This document shows positions 25,519 through 38,415 of a stretch of DNA of 64,000 nt, piece by piece. Both the position numbers and the translations under genes were made by a program. Every line of letters starts with the position of its first letter. The stretch's first letter is position 1. The DNA is from Mesorhizobium sp. RMAD-H1 (GTDB taxonomy: Bacteria > Pseudomonadota > Alphaproteobacteria > Rhizobiales > Rhizobiaceae), in the NCBI RefSeq assembly GCF_014191375.1, contig NZ_JACHWN010000002.1:434001-498000 (forward strand), read 5' to 3'. The notes below the pieces were generated by a model, which ran no database searches, had not been told where the DNA came from, and was given only the letters and a program-made list of their open reading frames with translations.

Positions 25519-25683
25519 CAGCGCCCCCCTCTGTCCTGCCGGACATCTCCCCCGCAAGGGGGGAGATTGGCTGACGCATCTTTCGGCCTTAATCCTGCAA
25601 CATTGCGATTGGTGGCGCGGGTTGATGAGGGCGTAATCCCCCTTGCGGGGGAGATGGGCGGCAGCCCAGAGGGGGGCGCTGCC
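25519..25683. repeat. Family B inverted-repeat element, copy 1
   Basis: This element of about 165 bases has long imperfect inverted ends (GCGCCCCCCTCTGTCCTGCC on the left, inverse of the GGCAGCCCAGAGGGGGGCGC on the right) with internal CTCCCCC.GGGGGAG hairpins and a central core ATCCTGCAAC-N-TTGCGATTGG. A second copy lies at 49549-49707. The long terminal repeats and conserved core suggest a non-autonomous mobile element or mosaic repeat. It lies between SCO and prmA. Confidence 0.85.
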
Positions 25684-25759
25684 CCGCCGTCATTTCCGTT
25701 TTGACCAGAAATGTTCTAATGGAATCGCATAAGTCCCTCCTGAAAATGAAATGTCATAA

Positions 25760-26629
25760 ATGCCGCAAACCCGCCTGTTCCTCGCTGCCGGAAAAGACGA
25801 AGCCGAGCGTATTTACAGCCTGATCGAACAGGAGTTCGAGGAGGACGGACTGCCCGTCGCCATCGTCGAGATGGATGAGGAGCGGCAGATCTTCGAAGTC
25901 TCGCTCTATGTCGAAGCGGATGCCGACGCCGCGGCGGCGCGCATCGCCGACCGGATCGGCTCCGATGCATTCGGGCTCGAAATCCAGCGGGAGGAGCTGC
26001 CGGATATCGACTGGGTGGTCCATTCGCTCGAAGGGCTGAAGCCGGTACGCGCCGGACGCTTCTTCGTTCATGGCTCGCATGACCGCGACAAGCGCCGGCC
26101 CCATGACATCGCCATCGAGATCGATGCGGGGCAGGCCTTTGGCACCGGGCATCACGGCACCACGGCGGGCTGCCTGCAGATGATCGGCGAGATCATCCGC
26201 CGCGAGCACCCGCGCAATGCGCTCGATCTCGGCACCGGAAGCGCAGTGCTCGCCATAGCCATAGCAAGGCTCGCCCCGATCCCGGTGCTTGCCACCGATA
26301 TCGATCCGGTCGCCACCGCCGTGGCGCAGGAAAATGTCGTGAAGAACGGCGTCGCTTCCCGGGTGCTGACGGCGACCGCAACGGGCTTCCACCACCCGGT
26401 CATACGCAATGCCGCGCCCTTCGACCTGATCGTCGCCAACATCCTGGCGCGTCCGCTGATGCAGCTCGCGCCCGTCATGCGCCGGCACCTGGCGCCCGGC
26501 GGCTCGCTGATTCTGTCAGGCATTCTCGATAGCCAGCGGGATAAGGTGCTCGCCGCCTATCGCACGCAAGGGCTCTTCCACCAGCGTACCCTGCACCGCG
26601 AGGGTTGGGTGACTCTGCATTTGAAATAG
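25760..26629 (+). CDS. prmA: Ribosomal protein L11 methyltransferase
   Basis: The enzyme uses S-adenosylmethionine to trimethylate ribosomal protein L11. The 289-residue protein has the PrmA layout: an N-terminal substrate-recognition domain (1-90), then [19 protein letters not shown] and the SAM motif [14 protein letters not shown] near residue 154, [10 protein letters not shown], and the [12 protein letters not shown] motif near 229. It starts at the ATG at 25760 with a weak ribosome site, after a family B repeat. A bidirectional hairpin at 26644-26666 ends transcription. Confidence 0.95.
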   Translation: MPQTRLFLAAGKDEAERIYSLIEQEFEEDGLPVAIVEMDEERQIFEVSLYVEADADAAAARIADRIGSDAFGLEIQREELPDIDWVVHSLEGLKPVRAGRFFVHGSHDRDKRRPHDIAIEIDAGQAFGTGHHGTTAGCLQMIGEIIRREHPRNALDLGTGSAVLAIAIARLAPIPVLATDIDPVATAVAQENVVKNGVASRVLTATATGFHHPVIRNAAPFDLIVANILARPLMQLAPVMRRHLAPGGSLILSGILDSQRDKVLAAYRTQGLFHQRTLHREGWVTLHLK

Positions 26630-26643
26630 CAGGCGGAAACGAA

Positions 26644-26666
26644 AAAGGCGGCCCGGGGCCGCCTTT
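26644..26666. terminator. Bidirectional intrinsic terminator between prmA and DUF1127 gene
   Basis: A perfect 10-bp stem AAAGGCGGCC/GGCCGCCTTT with a CGG loop lies between two convergent genes. A-rich and T-rich flanks on the two sides fit factor-independent termination in both directions. Confidence 0.85.
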
Positions 26667-26688
26667 GAAATCTTCTATGCTCGTTCGA

Positions 26689-26871
26689 TCAGAACGGATA
26701 ATAGGTGCCGCGCTTCAGGCTCTCGCGCGAATAGCCATTGGCCTTCAGCGTCTCGTCGTCCATCATCAGCAGCGCGCTGTTGACATAGCGGGCAACCTGC
26801 CTGCTGCGTGCGGCTACCAGATTGTCCATAGCAGCCCGGAAGAAGCCGCGTTTTGCGCCATTGTTTGCCAT
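26689..26871 (-). CDS. Small DUF1127-like protein
   Basis: This 60-residue basic protein starts MANNGAKRGFFRAAMDNLVA and contains RYVNSALLMMDDETLKANGY, with a C-terminal SLKRGTYYPF. The layout is that of DUF1127 proteins (short, arginine-rich, RxLxxMDDxxLxxxGxxR-type). In relatives, some such proteins act in RNA turnover or phosphate/polyamine control, but the function here is not known. The ATG at 26871 has a GAAGGAAT ribosome site. It is convergent with prmA across a shared terminator. Confidence 0.75.
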   Translation of the reverse strand: MANNGAKRGFFRAAMDNLVAARSRQVARYVNSALLMMDDETLKANGYSRESLKRGTYYPF

Positions 26872-27131
26872 CGTCGGATTCCTTCGCCCAATTGAAACAG
26901 CTATTCCGAAAGCACTTTCATTTGCTGCGTAAAATGTAGGCGTTATCGGCTCCTGCAACCATCGCCAATGCTGCATGACAGCAATGCGTTTTCGCAGGAG
27001 CGAATATGATGCTGCAATGCAAAAGAAACGATCCGGAAAGATCAACGGTTCAGAACATGCCGCCCTCCATTGCGCCGGACGCGCCGGGCGGATAATTTCG
27101 CGGGCCTGTCAACCAGAGGTCCGCAAATCAC

Positions 27132-28988
27132 ATGTTCCAGTCCTTCGAAGTCACCAGCAATCCGGCCAACGCGGCGCCGCGCGTGGCAAAGCTCAGGACC
27201 GAGATGGAAAAGCTCGGCCTCGATGGCTTTCTCGTGCCGCGCGCCGATGAGCATCAGGGCGAATATGTGCCGCCGCGTGCCCAGCGCCTTGCCTGGCTGA
27301 CCGGATTCACCGGCTCGGCCGGCGTCGCACTGATCTTCAGGCATGAGGCTTTCATCTTCGTCGACGGACGCTATACGCTGCAGGTGCGCGACCAGACCGA
27401 TCCGGCGATCTTCAAGATCGAGAGCCTGGTCGACACCCCGCCTTCCGTCTGGCTGGGCGAGCATGGCAAGGGGCTCGCCATCGGTTTCGATCCCTGGCTG
27501 CACACCATTGCGGAAGCCCGCTCGCTGCGCGAGGCACTGGAGAAGAACGGCGGCCGGCTGGTGCCCGTCACCGACAATCTGGTCGATCTGGTCTGGACCG
27601 ACCAGCCCTCCCCGCCGCTGGAGCCGGTCACCATCCAGCCCATAGCCTTCGCAGGCAAGGAGGCGCGCCAGAAGCTGGAAGAGCTGTCGCAGGCTGTCGC
27701 CAAGGAAGGTGCCGCGGCCACGGTGCTCACCGACCCCTCCTCCATCGCCTGGGCCTTCAACATCCGCGGCAAGGATGTAAGCAACACGCCGCTGCCGCTC
27801 TCCTTCGCCATCATTGCGGCTGAAGGCGAGCCGTCGCTCTTCATCGACAAGCGCAAGCTGCCGATCGAGACCGAGGCCTATCTGACCCAGCTGGCGAAGC
27901 TCCGCTCGCCCAATTCGCTGGAGGAGCACCTGCAATCGCGCGCGGCGGCTGGCGATGCGATCCTGCTCGACCCGGCATTGGCGGCGGAAAAGCTGCGGAT
28001 GATTGTCGAGGAGGCCGGCGGCAAGGTCATCGAGGGCAAGGACCCTGCCCGCCTGCCGCGCGCCGTCAAGAACGAGGCCGAACTCGCCGGCTCGCGCCGC
28101 GCGCATGAGCGCGACGGCGTTGCCATGGTTTCCTTCCTCTCCTGGCTCGACGAGCAGACGCCGGGCACGATCGACGAGATCACCGCGGCGACGAAGCTCG
28201 AGGAAACCCGCCGAAGCGTCGCCGAGAGCTTCCAGATGCCGCTGGAGGATATTTCCTTCGACACCATCTCCTGCGCCGGGCCGAACGGCGCGATCATGCA
28301 CTATCGTGTCAATACGGACACGAACCGGATGTTGAACGAAGGCGAGCTTTATCTGGTCGATTCCGGCGGGCAGTATCGCGACGGCACCACCGACATCACC
28401 CGCACCGTGCCGATCGGTACTGTGTCGGATGAACTGAAGCGCGCCTTCACGCTGGTGCTGAAGGGCATGATCGCCATTTCCACCGCGCGCTTCCCCAAGG
28501 GCACGCGCGGCATGGACATCGACGTGCTCGCCCGCATCGCGCTGTGGAAGCACGGGCTCGACTATGCCCATGGCACCGGCCATGGCGTCGGCTCCTATCT
28601 GGCTGTCCATGAGGGCCCGCAGAACATCTCGCGCCGCGGCACGCAGGAGCTGATGCCCGGCATGATCCTTTCCAACGAACCCGGCTATTACAAGCCCGGC
28701 GCCTTCGGCATCCGCATCGAAAACCTCATCGCCGTCACGGAACCGGAAGTGCCCGAAGGCGGCGATATCCCGATGATGGGTTTCGAGACCCTCACCTTCT
28801 GTCCCATAGATCGCAGGCTGATCGACACCTCGCTCCTGACGAAGGAGGAACTGGTCTGGATTGACAATTATCACGCAGAGGTCCGCGCAAAGCTCCTGCC
28901 GCACGCGACGGCCAAGGTACGCGACTGGCTGGTTACCGCGACCGAATCGCTGGGCGCTAAATCGGAAAGAAGTGACGCAGTAGGATGA
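27132..28988 (+). CDS. M24B aminopeptidase P family metallopeptidase
   Basis: The 618-residue protein has the three-domain layout of long Xaa-Pro aminopeptidases: two creatinase-like N-terminal domains (about 1-310) and a pita-bread peptidase domain (about 310-560). Metal ligands are present in YLVDSGGQY and GTTDITRT (two Asp), HGTGHGVGSYLAVHE (His), LSNEPGYY (Glu) and FGIRIENL (Glu). A C-terminal domain common in this subfamily follows. It removes N-terminal residues before proline. The start has an AGAGG site. The 3' end overlaps the convergent AzlD gene by 32 bases. Confidence 0.92.
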   Translation: MFQSFEVTSNPANAAPRVAKLRTEMEKLGLDGFLVPRADEHQGEYVPPRAQRLAWLTGFTGSAGVALIFRHEAFIFVDGRYTLQVRDQTDPAIFKIESLVDTPPSVWLGEHGKGLAIGFDPWLHTIAEARSLREALEKNGGRLVPVTDNLVDLVWTDQPSPPLEPVTIQPIAFAGKEARQKLEELSQAVAKEGAAATVLTDPSSIAWAFNIRGKDVSNTPLPLSFAIIAAEGEPSLFIDKRKLPIETEAYLTQLAKLRSPNSLEEHLQSRAAAGDAILLDPALAAEKLRMIVEEAGGKVIEGKDPARLPRAVKNEAELAGSRRAHERDGVAMVSFLSWLDEQTPGTIDEITAATKLEETRRSVAESFQMPLEDISFDTISCAGPNGAIMHYRVNTDTNRMLNEGELYLVDSGGQYRDGTTDITRTVPIGTVSDELKRAFTLVLKGMIAISTARFPKGTRGMDIDVLARIALWKHGLDYAHGTGHGVGSYLAVHEGPQNISRRGTQELMPGMILSNEPGYYKPGAFGIRIENLIAVTEPEVPEGGDIPMMGFETLTFCPIDRRLIDTSLLTKEELVWIDNYHAEVRAKLLPHATAKVRDWLVTATESLGAKSERSDAVG

Positions 28989-29256
28989 TGAAGGCCGCGC
29001 CGGAGAAGAACATCGGCATCATGCTTAAGCGCGTTGCGATCAGCCCGGAAAAGAGCAGCGTCGCGAATTCCTGCCAGCCGTTGGTGAAGGCGGGCGGCGC
29101 GACCAGCGTGGTCAGCACCGCCGCCGGCACGGCATTGAGCCCCGCCTCGACGCGGTAATGGATCCGCTCGAAGCGGGAGAGGACGAGATGTCCTCCCACG
29201 CGGGTGAGAAAAGTCATGATCGCGGCGGCGAAGATGATCCATATGATTGTCGACAT
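28957..29256 (-). CDS. azlD: AzlD-family branched-chain amino acid export subunit
   Basis: This 99-residue hydrophobic protein has four predicted membrane segments and AzlD hallmarks (MTFLTRVGGHLVLSRF, VPAAVLTTLVAPPAF). AzlD partners AzlC to export branched-chain amino acids or analogues. The ATG at 29256 follows GGGGGAGAAC and lies four bases after the azlC stop, so the two are translated from one message. It overlaps the end of the aminopeptidase gene on the other strand. Confidence 0.9.
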   Translation of the reverse strand: MSTIIWIIFAAAIMTFLTRVGGHLVLSRFERIHYRVEAGLNAVPAAVLTTLVAPPAFTNGWQEFATLLFSGLIATRLSMMPMFFSGAAFIILLRHFFPI

Positions 29257-29259
29257 CGA

Positions 29260-29991
29260 TCAGTTCTCCCCCGGTTGTTCGGGCCTGGCCAGGGCGGCGG
29301 CCACCAATATGCCGGCGATTGCGCCGAGGCTGACATGCCAGGGCGAGCCGACGGTCTTATAGGCCAGGATCGAGGCCAGGCTGCTTGCGATCACCACCGG
29401 CAGCCATCTGGGCCGCGAGCGGAAGCTCATGACGAGGCCGAGGAAATAGATCGGCAGGAGCACGTCGAGCCCGATCGCATGCGGATCGGAAATGAGATTG
29501 CCGAACATCCCGCCGATAAAGGCTTCCGTCGTCCACATGACATAGACGGGCGTGGCAAGGCCGAGATACCAGGCGAAAGTGACGGGCAATCCCGCTTCGC
29601 CGCGCCTTTCCGTCTCGGCATATTGCGGATCGACCAGCAGGAAGAAGGCCACCACCTTCTGCCAGAAGGTGAAATGGCGGATGCGCCGCCCGACGGCAGC
29701 CGAATAGAGCACGTGGCGGAAATTGACCGCGAAGATCGACAGCACGATCATCCATGGCGCGATCTTCTGGCCGAAAAGCTCAAGCCCCACCATCTGGCTC
29801 GCGCCGGCATAGAGCGTGGCGCTCATCAGCACCGCTTCGAACACCGAGAAGCCATTGTCGACCGCCACCGCACCAAACAAAAGGCCGAAGGGCGCGGAAG
29901 CGATCATGATGGGAACGCCCTTGCGGAAGCCTTCCCAGAAATCGACGCGCGGCCGCCGCCTTGCTGTTTTGGCGCTGACCGCCTGATCCAT
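29260..29991 (-). CDS. azlC: AzlC-family branched-chain amino acid export permease
   Basis: The 243-residue membrane protein matches AzlC: FWEGFRKGVPIMIASAPFG, MSATLYAGASQMVGLELFG and NFRHVLYSAAVG. With AzlD it forms an exporter. The start I use is the ATG at 29991, preceded by an AAGGAG site; a longer frame to 30063 lacks one. It is followed immediately by azlD. No regulator of the Lrp or AzlB type is adjacent. Confidence 0.9.
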   Translation of the reverse strand: MDQAVSAKTARRRPRVDFWEGFRKGVPIMIASAPFGLLFGAVAVDNGFSVFEAVLMSATLYAGASQMVGLELFGQKIAPWMIVLSIFAVNFRHVLYSAAVGRRIRHFTFWQKVVAFFLLVDPQYAETERRGEAGLPVTFAWYLGLATPVYVMWTTEAFIGGMFGNLISDPHAIGLDVLLPIYFLGLVMSFRSRPRWLPVVIASSLASILAYKTVGSPWHVSLGAIAGILVAAALARPEQPGEN

Positions 29992-30169
29992 GATATCTCC
30001 TTGAGCCACCGCATCTCTCAGATGCAGGCCGCTATATCGAAATCGGATGTTGTGCCGGAGCAAATCCAGGGAAAAGGAAACGGAACCGATCTTCCCTGAG
30101 CCTGATCTAGATCACGTTGACGGTGATGTCACATCAGAACTCTTGATGGATAGGTCACAAATACTTCAA

Positions 30170-33357
<3,188 letters not shown>

Positions 33358-33750
33358 ATGCTCCTCGACAATTCGCGCTTCCCCCTTGTCTTTGCACGCG
33401 AGCAGGGAGATCCCGGCGCTTCCATCCTCGACCAGCTTGAAGCTCTTTTGGACAGGCAGGCGCCGTTTGTTCTGATCACCGACCACTCCCCAGAGGACCA
33501 CGGCGACGAAACGCCGGAAGAGCGCCGGGAAAAGGCGCTGTTCTTCAAGAAGGTCAGGGATCGCTTCAGGAAATATTGCCGTGCTATGATCGTGATCGAG
33601 AATGGCAAGCCTACAAACGCTGCTGTACGGGTTGCCGCTGCGACAGCGGCCAAGGCATTCGGCTTTTCCGTGCTCTTTGAAGCGGACGAGGAGCAGGCCG
33701 TCGCCAAAGGCATGTTCTTGCTGGAAAACGATGCCGCCAAACCGGGATGA
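33358..33750 (+). CDS. Uncharacterised protein, STAS-like pattern, paired with AraC regulator
   Basis: I do not recognise a named family with certainty. The 130-residue protein has the order of a frequent proteobacterial family of small alpha/beta proteins: a loop-rich start, APFVLITDHSPEDH (strand), a polar helix with PEERREKALFFKKVRDRF, then CRAMIVIEN, a helix and FSVLFEADEEQAVAKGMFLL. That layout recalls STAS/SpoIIAA-like proteins. The ATG at 33358 has a GGAAGGAA site. Its stop lies one base before the AraC start, so they are cotranscribed. The function is unknown. Confidence 0.7.
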   Translation: MLLDNSRFPLVFAREQGDPGASILDQLEALLDRQAPFVLITDHSPEDHGDETPEERREKALFFKKVRDRFRKYCRAMIVIENGKPTNAAVRVAAATAAKAFGFSVLFEADEEQAVAKGMFLLENDAAKPG

Positions 33751-33751
33751 G

Positions 33752-34639
33752 ATGACAGACTTCCCACACATACCGGGCTTCGAAGGCGTGGACAATGTTC
33801 AGCGGCCCGTCTTCAGTTTGATCACCGAGACGACGTTCGTCGGCGAGACGGCGCCCCATCACCACAACAAGGCGCAGTTGATGTATGTCATCGGCGGCGT
33901 TTTGACCCTCGAGGCTGCCGGCGGTATCTGGACCGTACCGCCGCATTGTGCCTTGTGGATACCGGGCGGTGTTTCCCACGCCGGCCGGATGGCCGGTCGC
34001 ATCAAAATCGCAAGCCTGTACATCGATCCGGGCCTGGCCGCTCCGCTTGATCGGGATTGCGGCATTCTGTTCGTCCAGCCCTTCCTGCGCGAACTCATTC
34101 TGCGTTTCGATTCCCTGTCACCGAAGGCAGATATGGATTGCGGGCGCGAGGCGCGGCTCATATCGGTGCTGCTCGACGAGCTGGGCGCGGCGCCGCTCGA
34201 ACCGATCCACCTGCCGCTGCCGAGCGACAGAAGGCTCAGGCGGCTGACCGAATCCATGATCGAAAATCCGGGCCTGCGCTTCACCATCGAGGAATGGGGC
34301 GCCCGCGTCGGGGCGAGCAACAGGACGCTGAGCCGGCTGTTCCAGCGTGAGACAGGCATGTCCTTCGTCCGCTGGCGGCAGCAGCTGCATGTCGGCCTGG
34401 CGCTCCAGCGCCTCGCGCAAGGCGAGTTGGTCACCAACGTCGCCGGCGAGCTTGGTTACGAAAGCATCAGCGCGTTCATCGCCATGTTCAGGCGAATGCT
34501 TGGAACAACCCCGGCACGCTATTTCGGTGAAATGGTCTCCGGTGTCCCCGAAAGACGTGAACGGAAGACGCTCGCCCGTGACGAGGGTGATCAGACCATC
34601 GTAACAGCGGCGAACATCGTCCCATTAAGAAGGCCGTAA
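33752..34639 (+). CDS. AraC-family regulator with cupin sensor domain
   Basis: The 295-residue protein has an N-terminal cupin (HHHNKAQLMYVIGGVLTLEA, PPHCALWIPGGVSHAGRM) and a C-terminal double HTH (TIEEWGARVGASNRTLSRLF, GELGYESISAFIAMFRRM). The ATG at 33752 is one base after the stop of the preceding unknown gene, implying translational coupling. It runs against recN, whose end is only seven bases away. The regulated genes are not evident, although the preceding small protein is an obvious candidate. Confidence 0.9.
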   Translation: MTDFPHIPGFEGVDNVQRPVFSLITETTFVGETAPHHHNKAQLMYVIGGVLTLEAAGGIWTVPPHCALWIPGGVSHAGRMAGRIKIASLYIDPGLAAPLDRDCGILFVQPFLRELILRFDSLSPKADMDCGREARLISVLLDELGAAPLEPIHLPLPSDRRLRRLTESMIENPGLRFTIEEWGARVGASNRTLSRLFQRETGMSFVRWRQQLHVGLALQRLAQGELVTNVAGELGYESISAFIAMFRRMLGTTPARYFGEMVSGVPERRERKTLARDEGDQTIVTAANIVPLRRP

Positions 34640-34646
34640 AGCCCCC

Positions 34647-36320
34647 TCACCCACCGCCGCTCAACAGCCGCGCCGCCGCCGCACGTGCCTCGTCGGTGAC
34701 CGAAGCGCCGGCGAGCATGCGGGCGATCTCCTCGGTGCGGGCTTCGTGATCCATATGCGCCACGCGGGTGACGATCATGTCCGAGGCTCCGCCGCTCGGC
34801 CCCTTGGAAATCAGCATATGCGTTGTGGCCCGCGCCGCCACCTGCGGCGCGTGGGTGACGGAAAGAACCTGCACATTGGCCGAAAGACGGGCGAGCCGCT
34901 GGCCGATGGCGTCGGCCACCGCCCCGCCCACGCCGGTATCGATCTCGTCGAACACAAGCGTCGGCGCTGATCCGCGGTCGGCAAGCGCCACCTTCAGTGC
35001 GAGAAGGAAACGCGACAGCTCGCCGCCGGAAGCGACCTTCATCATCGGCCCGGCGCGCGTACCGGGATTGGTCCGCACCCAATATTCCACCGTATCAATG
35101 CCTTCGGGGCCGCGCGCATCCGCATCGCTCTTCATTTCCACGATGAACTCGGCGCGCTCCAGCTTGAGCGCTGGCAGTTCGGCCATGACGGCGGTCTTCA
35201 GGTGCTCCGCCGTCTCCCGCCTGCTCGCCGAAAGCCGCGCGGCGGCCTCGTCATAGGCGATACGTGTCGCAACGGCTTCCTTTTCAAGGACAGCCAGGCG
35301 CTCCGCCCCTGCGTCGAGATCGGCGAGATCGGCATCCATCCGGTCGCGCAGCGCCGCCAGATCGTCGACGGGCACGGAGTATTTCCGACCGGCCGCCCGA
35401 AGCGCAAAAAGCCGCTCCTCGACCTGCTCCAGCACGCGCGGATCGAAATCGATCGCCCGCATCGCCGCCTCGATGCCGCTTTGCGCATCGCTCAGGCTAT
35501 CCAGCGCCTGGTCGATCGCCCTGATGACCGGCTCCAGCAATTGCGGCGCCTCGCCTGCCTTGCGCTCCAGCCGCCGCACCAGGCTCGCAAGCGACGGCAC
35601 CGGCGATGCCGAACCGGACAGGATCTCGTTGGCTTCGTTGACATCGGCCGCGATCTTTTCCGATTTCATCATCGTCGCCCGCTTCTCGGCGAGCGTTTCC
35701 TCTTCCAGCGGCTGGGGGTCGAGCTTGGAGAGCTCCTCCACCGAGGCGCGCAGATAATCCGCCTCGCGGGCCGCCGCCTCCACCTTTGCCCGATGGCGCG
35801 ACAGCGCCTGTTCGGCATCGCGCCAGACGCGGTAGCGACCACGAACGAGGGAGACATCAGGTTCCAGCCCGCCGAAGGCATCGAGCAGCGTGCGGTGAAT
35901 GTCGGTGTCGATCAGCGCCCGGTCGTCATGCTGGCCGTGGATTTCCACGAGCCGGCGCCCGACCTCGCGCAACAGCGACACGCTCGCCGCCTGATCATTG
36001 ATGAAGACGCGGGTGCGCCCGTCTGCCGTCTGCACCCGGCGCAGGATGATGTCGCCATCATCGTCGATCTCGTTCTCGCGCAGGAGAAGCCGTGCAGGGT
36101 GATTGCCGGGGACATCGAAGGCCGCCGTCACCTGCCCCTGCTCCGCGCCGTGGCGCACCAGCGAAGCGTCGCCGCGCGCGCCGAGCGCGAGGGAAAGCGC
36201 GTCGAGCAGGATGGATTTGCCCGCGCCCGTCTCGCCGGTCAGCACGGAAAGACCGCCGCGAAACTCGATATCGAGCCTCTCGATCAGGACGATATCGCGG
36301 ATCGACAGGTGCGACAGCAT
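34647..36320 (-). CDS. recN: DNA repair protein RecN
   Basis: RecN is an SMC-like ATPase of double-strand break repair. The 557-residue protein has Walker A GETGAGKSILLDALSLALG near residue 29, a coiled-coil middle (about 150-380), the ABC signature VASGGELSRFLLALK and Walker B TLVFDEIDTGVGG near 460. It follows bamD by ten bases on the same strand, which is a common rhizobial order (lpxC-bamD-recN-ligA). Confidence 0.95.
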   Translation of the reverse strand: MLSHLSIRDIVLIERLDIEFRGGLSVLTGETGAGKSILLDALSLALGARGDASLVRHGAEQGQVTAAFDVPGNHPARLLLRENEIDDDGDIILRRVQTADGRTRVFINDQAASVSLLREVGRRLVEIHGQHDDRALIDTDIHRTLLDAFGGLEPDVSLVRGRYRVWRDAEQALSRHRAKVEAAAREADYLRASVEELSKLDPQPLEEETLAEKRATMMKSEKIAADVNEANEILSGSASPVPSLASLVRRLERKAGEAPQLLEPVIRAIDQALDSLSDAQSGIEAAMRAIDFDPRVLEQVEERLFALRAAGRKYSVPVDDLAALRDRMDADLADLDAGAERLAVLEKEAVATRIAYDEAAARLSASRRETAEHLKTAVMAELPALKLERAEFIVEMKSDADARGPEGIDTVEYWVRTNPGTRAGPMMKVASGGELSRFLLALKVALADRGSAPTLVFDEIDTGVGGAVADAIGQRLARLSANVQVLSVTHAPQVAARATTHMLISKGPSGGASDMIVTRVAHMDHEARTEEIARMLAGASVTDEARAAAARLLSGGG

Positions 36321-36330
36321 CGGATGAAAC

Positions 36331-37245
36331 TTATGACGCGCCGCCGCCGGTGATCAGCGTCGCCGCCTTCGACAGCCACGAGCCCGGATTCTGGCGGGGC
36401 TCCAGTCCGCCGCCCTGCAGGAGCTTGTAGGAATCCTTGTACCACTGGCTGTCCGGGAAGTTCTGGCCGAGCACCGCCGCCGCAGTCTGCGCTTCCGATG
36501 TCAGGCCGAGCGCATAATAGGCCTCGACCAGGCGCGCAAGCGCTTCCTCGACATGGCGGGTGTTGGAATATTCCTCGACCACCGAGCGGAACCGCTTGAT
36601 CGACGCCAGATATTCCTTACGCTCGAGATAATAACGGCCGATCTGCATCTCCTTGCCGGCGAGCTGGTCGCGGGCGAAGCGGATCTTCGCCTTGGCGTCC
36701 TCGACATACTCGGACTCGGGATAGCGCTCGACCACTTCGTTCATCGCCGCAATCGCCCGGCGCGTCGCCGCCTGGTCGCGCGTCACATCCGGGATCTGCC
36801 GGAAATAGCTGAGGCCGATGATGTAATAGGCGTAAGCCGCTTCCTTCGACGTCGGATAGAGCGTCGTGTAGCGCTTCGCCATGTTGATGGCTTCTTCGTA
36901 ATTGCCCTGCCGGTAATTGGTGAAGGCGGCCATGACCAGCGCCTTGCGGGCCCAATCCGTATAGGGATGCTGACGGTCGATGGCCGCGAACTTCTTCGCC
37001 GCCTCGTTCAGGCGGCCTGCCTCGAGATTGGCCAGGCCCTGGTTGTAGAGCGTATCGGCGGGATCGATGGTCTCGACATATTTGGTCAGGTCGACATCGT
37101 CGTCCTTGCTGGCGCATCCGGAAAGCGGAATCGCAAGGGCAAGCATGCCTGTCAGAAACACCTTGCGCAGCACATCATGGCTTTGAAGATCAGGATTGGC
37201 TTGGGCCCCAAGCGCAACGTTCACCGGCAAATTCGAACTCGTCAT
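36331..37245 (-). CDS. bamD: Outer membrane protein assembly factor BamD
   Basis: The 304-residue lipoprotein has a signal peptide with lipobox LSGC (about residues 41-44) and then TPR-like repeats ([24 protein letters not shown], as two short pieces, [20 protein letters not shown] and [14 protein letters not shown]). BamD is an essential part of the BAM complex inserting outer-membrane beta-barrels. I start at the ATG at 37245 with GGAG upstream; a much longer frame to 37386 lacks support. It lies between lpxC and recN. Confidence 0.93.
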   Translation of the reverse strand: MTSSNLPVNVALGAQANPDLQSHDVLRKVFLTGMLALAIPLSGCASKDDDVDLTKYVETIDPADTLYNQGLANLEAGRLNEAAKKFAAIDRQHPYTDWARKALVMAAFTNYRQGNYEEAINMAKRYTTLYPTSKEAAYAYYIIGLSYFRQIPDVTRDQAATRRAIAAMNEVVERYPESEYVEDAKAKIRFARDQLAGKEMQIGRYYLERKEYLASIKRFRSVVEEYSNTRHVEEALARLVEAYYALGLTSEAQTAAAVLGQNFPDSQWYKDSYKLLQGGGLEPRQNPGSWLSKAATLITGGGAS

Positions 37246-37458
37246 GCTGTCTCCGGCCCTTCGGCACTCTAACGTTCGGTCGCCCATAAACCACAAGCCA
37301 CGGGAATCGGCAACGCCGTTGCCGTTGATTGGCCCGATTTTGTGATTCAAGCACCCTACCCCGTCAATCATCCGTTGGCGGCTCAATTATGGCCGAGCCG
37401 CCGCCGATCGCCATGATGGGCGCAATCCACAAGATATTGCACGGATATAACGGGAGAC

Positions 37459-38415
37459 CTAAAGCATCCAGGGCGCGTGGACAGGCGCGTTCACCGCGAC
37501 CAGCTCTGCGGAACGGCCGCTCGTCCGCCGGCCCGACGACTCGACGATGTCGAATGCCGAATGGTCGGAGAGCAACGCCCGCAAGGTGGCGGCGTTCAGC
37601 CGGTGGCCGCTGCGGTATGAGCGGAAGCAGCCGATGAACGGCGCGCCGGCAAGCGCGAGATCGCCCACCGCATCGAGCGTCTTGTGCCGCACGAACTCGT
37701 CGGGGAAACGCAGGCCGCCCGGATTGATGACGGAATTGTCGTCGCCGATGACCAGTGAATTGTCGAGCGAGGAGCCGAGCGCATGGCCGGAGGCCCAGAG
37801 CTTCTCCACATCCTTCATGAAGCCGAATGTGCGCGCGCTGGCGATCTCGCGGCGGAAGACCTGGGCGTTCATATCGCTGGCGAAGCGCTGCCGACCGATC
37901 AGCGGGCATTCGAAATCGATCTCGACCTCGAAGCGCGTGCCGTCATAGGGACGGAACTCCGCCCAGGAGCCGCCGGCTTCCACCCGCACGGTCTTGGTGA
38001 CGCGGATGAAACGGCGCTTGGCCGGCTGCGAGACCAGCCCTGCCTGCTCGAACGCCTCGATGAAGCAGCTCGACGTGCCGTCGAGGATGGGAACCTCCGG
38101 CCCGTCAATCTCGATGACGAGATTATCGATCTCCACGGCCATCAGCGCGGCCATCAGATGCTCGACCGTATCCACCTTGACGCCACGGTTACCGAGCGAG
38201 GTGCACAGATCCGTCGCGCCGATCTCCGAGGCGAGCGCCCTGATCACATGCAGCCTGCCATCGGCATCAGCGCGGTGAAAGACGATGCCTGTATCCGGAT
38301 CGGCCGGAAGGAAGCTGGCCGTCACCGGCTTGCCGCCATGGACCCCTATGCCGGACAGGGTAACCGGCTTTGCCAGTGTCTTCTGATATCCCAAAACGAT
38401 CCCCATGGATGCCAC
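37459..38415 (-). CDS. lpxC: UDP-3-O-acyl-N-acetylglucosamine deacetylase
   Basis: LpxC performs the committed zinc-dependent step of lipid A synthesis. In the 318-residue protein the ligands are H in VEHLMAA (near residue 84) and the pair in FVRHKTLDAVGD (H and D near 242-246), and the catalytic region SSCFIEAFEQAG is intact. The start is ambiguous between MASMGIVLG at 38415 and the ATG three codons later. It is downstream of ftsZ, beyond a strong ftsZ terminator, so it probably has its own promoter in the 417-base gap. Confidence 0.95.
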   Translation of the reverse strand: MASMGIVLGYQKTLAKPVTLSGIGVHGGKPVTASFLPADPDTGIVFHRADADGRLHVIRALASEIGATDLCTSLGNRGVKVDTVEHLMAALMAVEIDNLVIEIDGPEVPILDGTSSCFIEAFEQAGLVSQPAKRRFIRVTKTVRVEAGGSWAEFRPYDGTRFEVEIDFECPLIGRQRFASDMNAQVFRREIASARTFGFMKDVEKLWASGHALGSSLDNSLVIGDDNSVINPGGLRFPDEFVRHKTLDAVGDLALAGAPFIGCFRSYRSGHRLNAATLRALLSDHSAFDIVESSGRRTSGRSAELVAVNAPVHAPWML

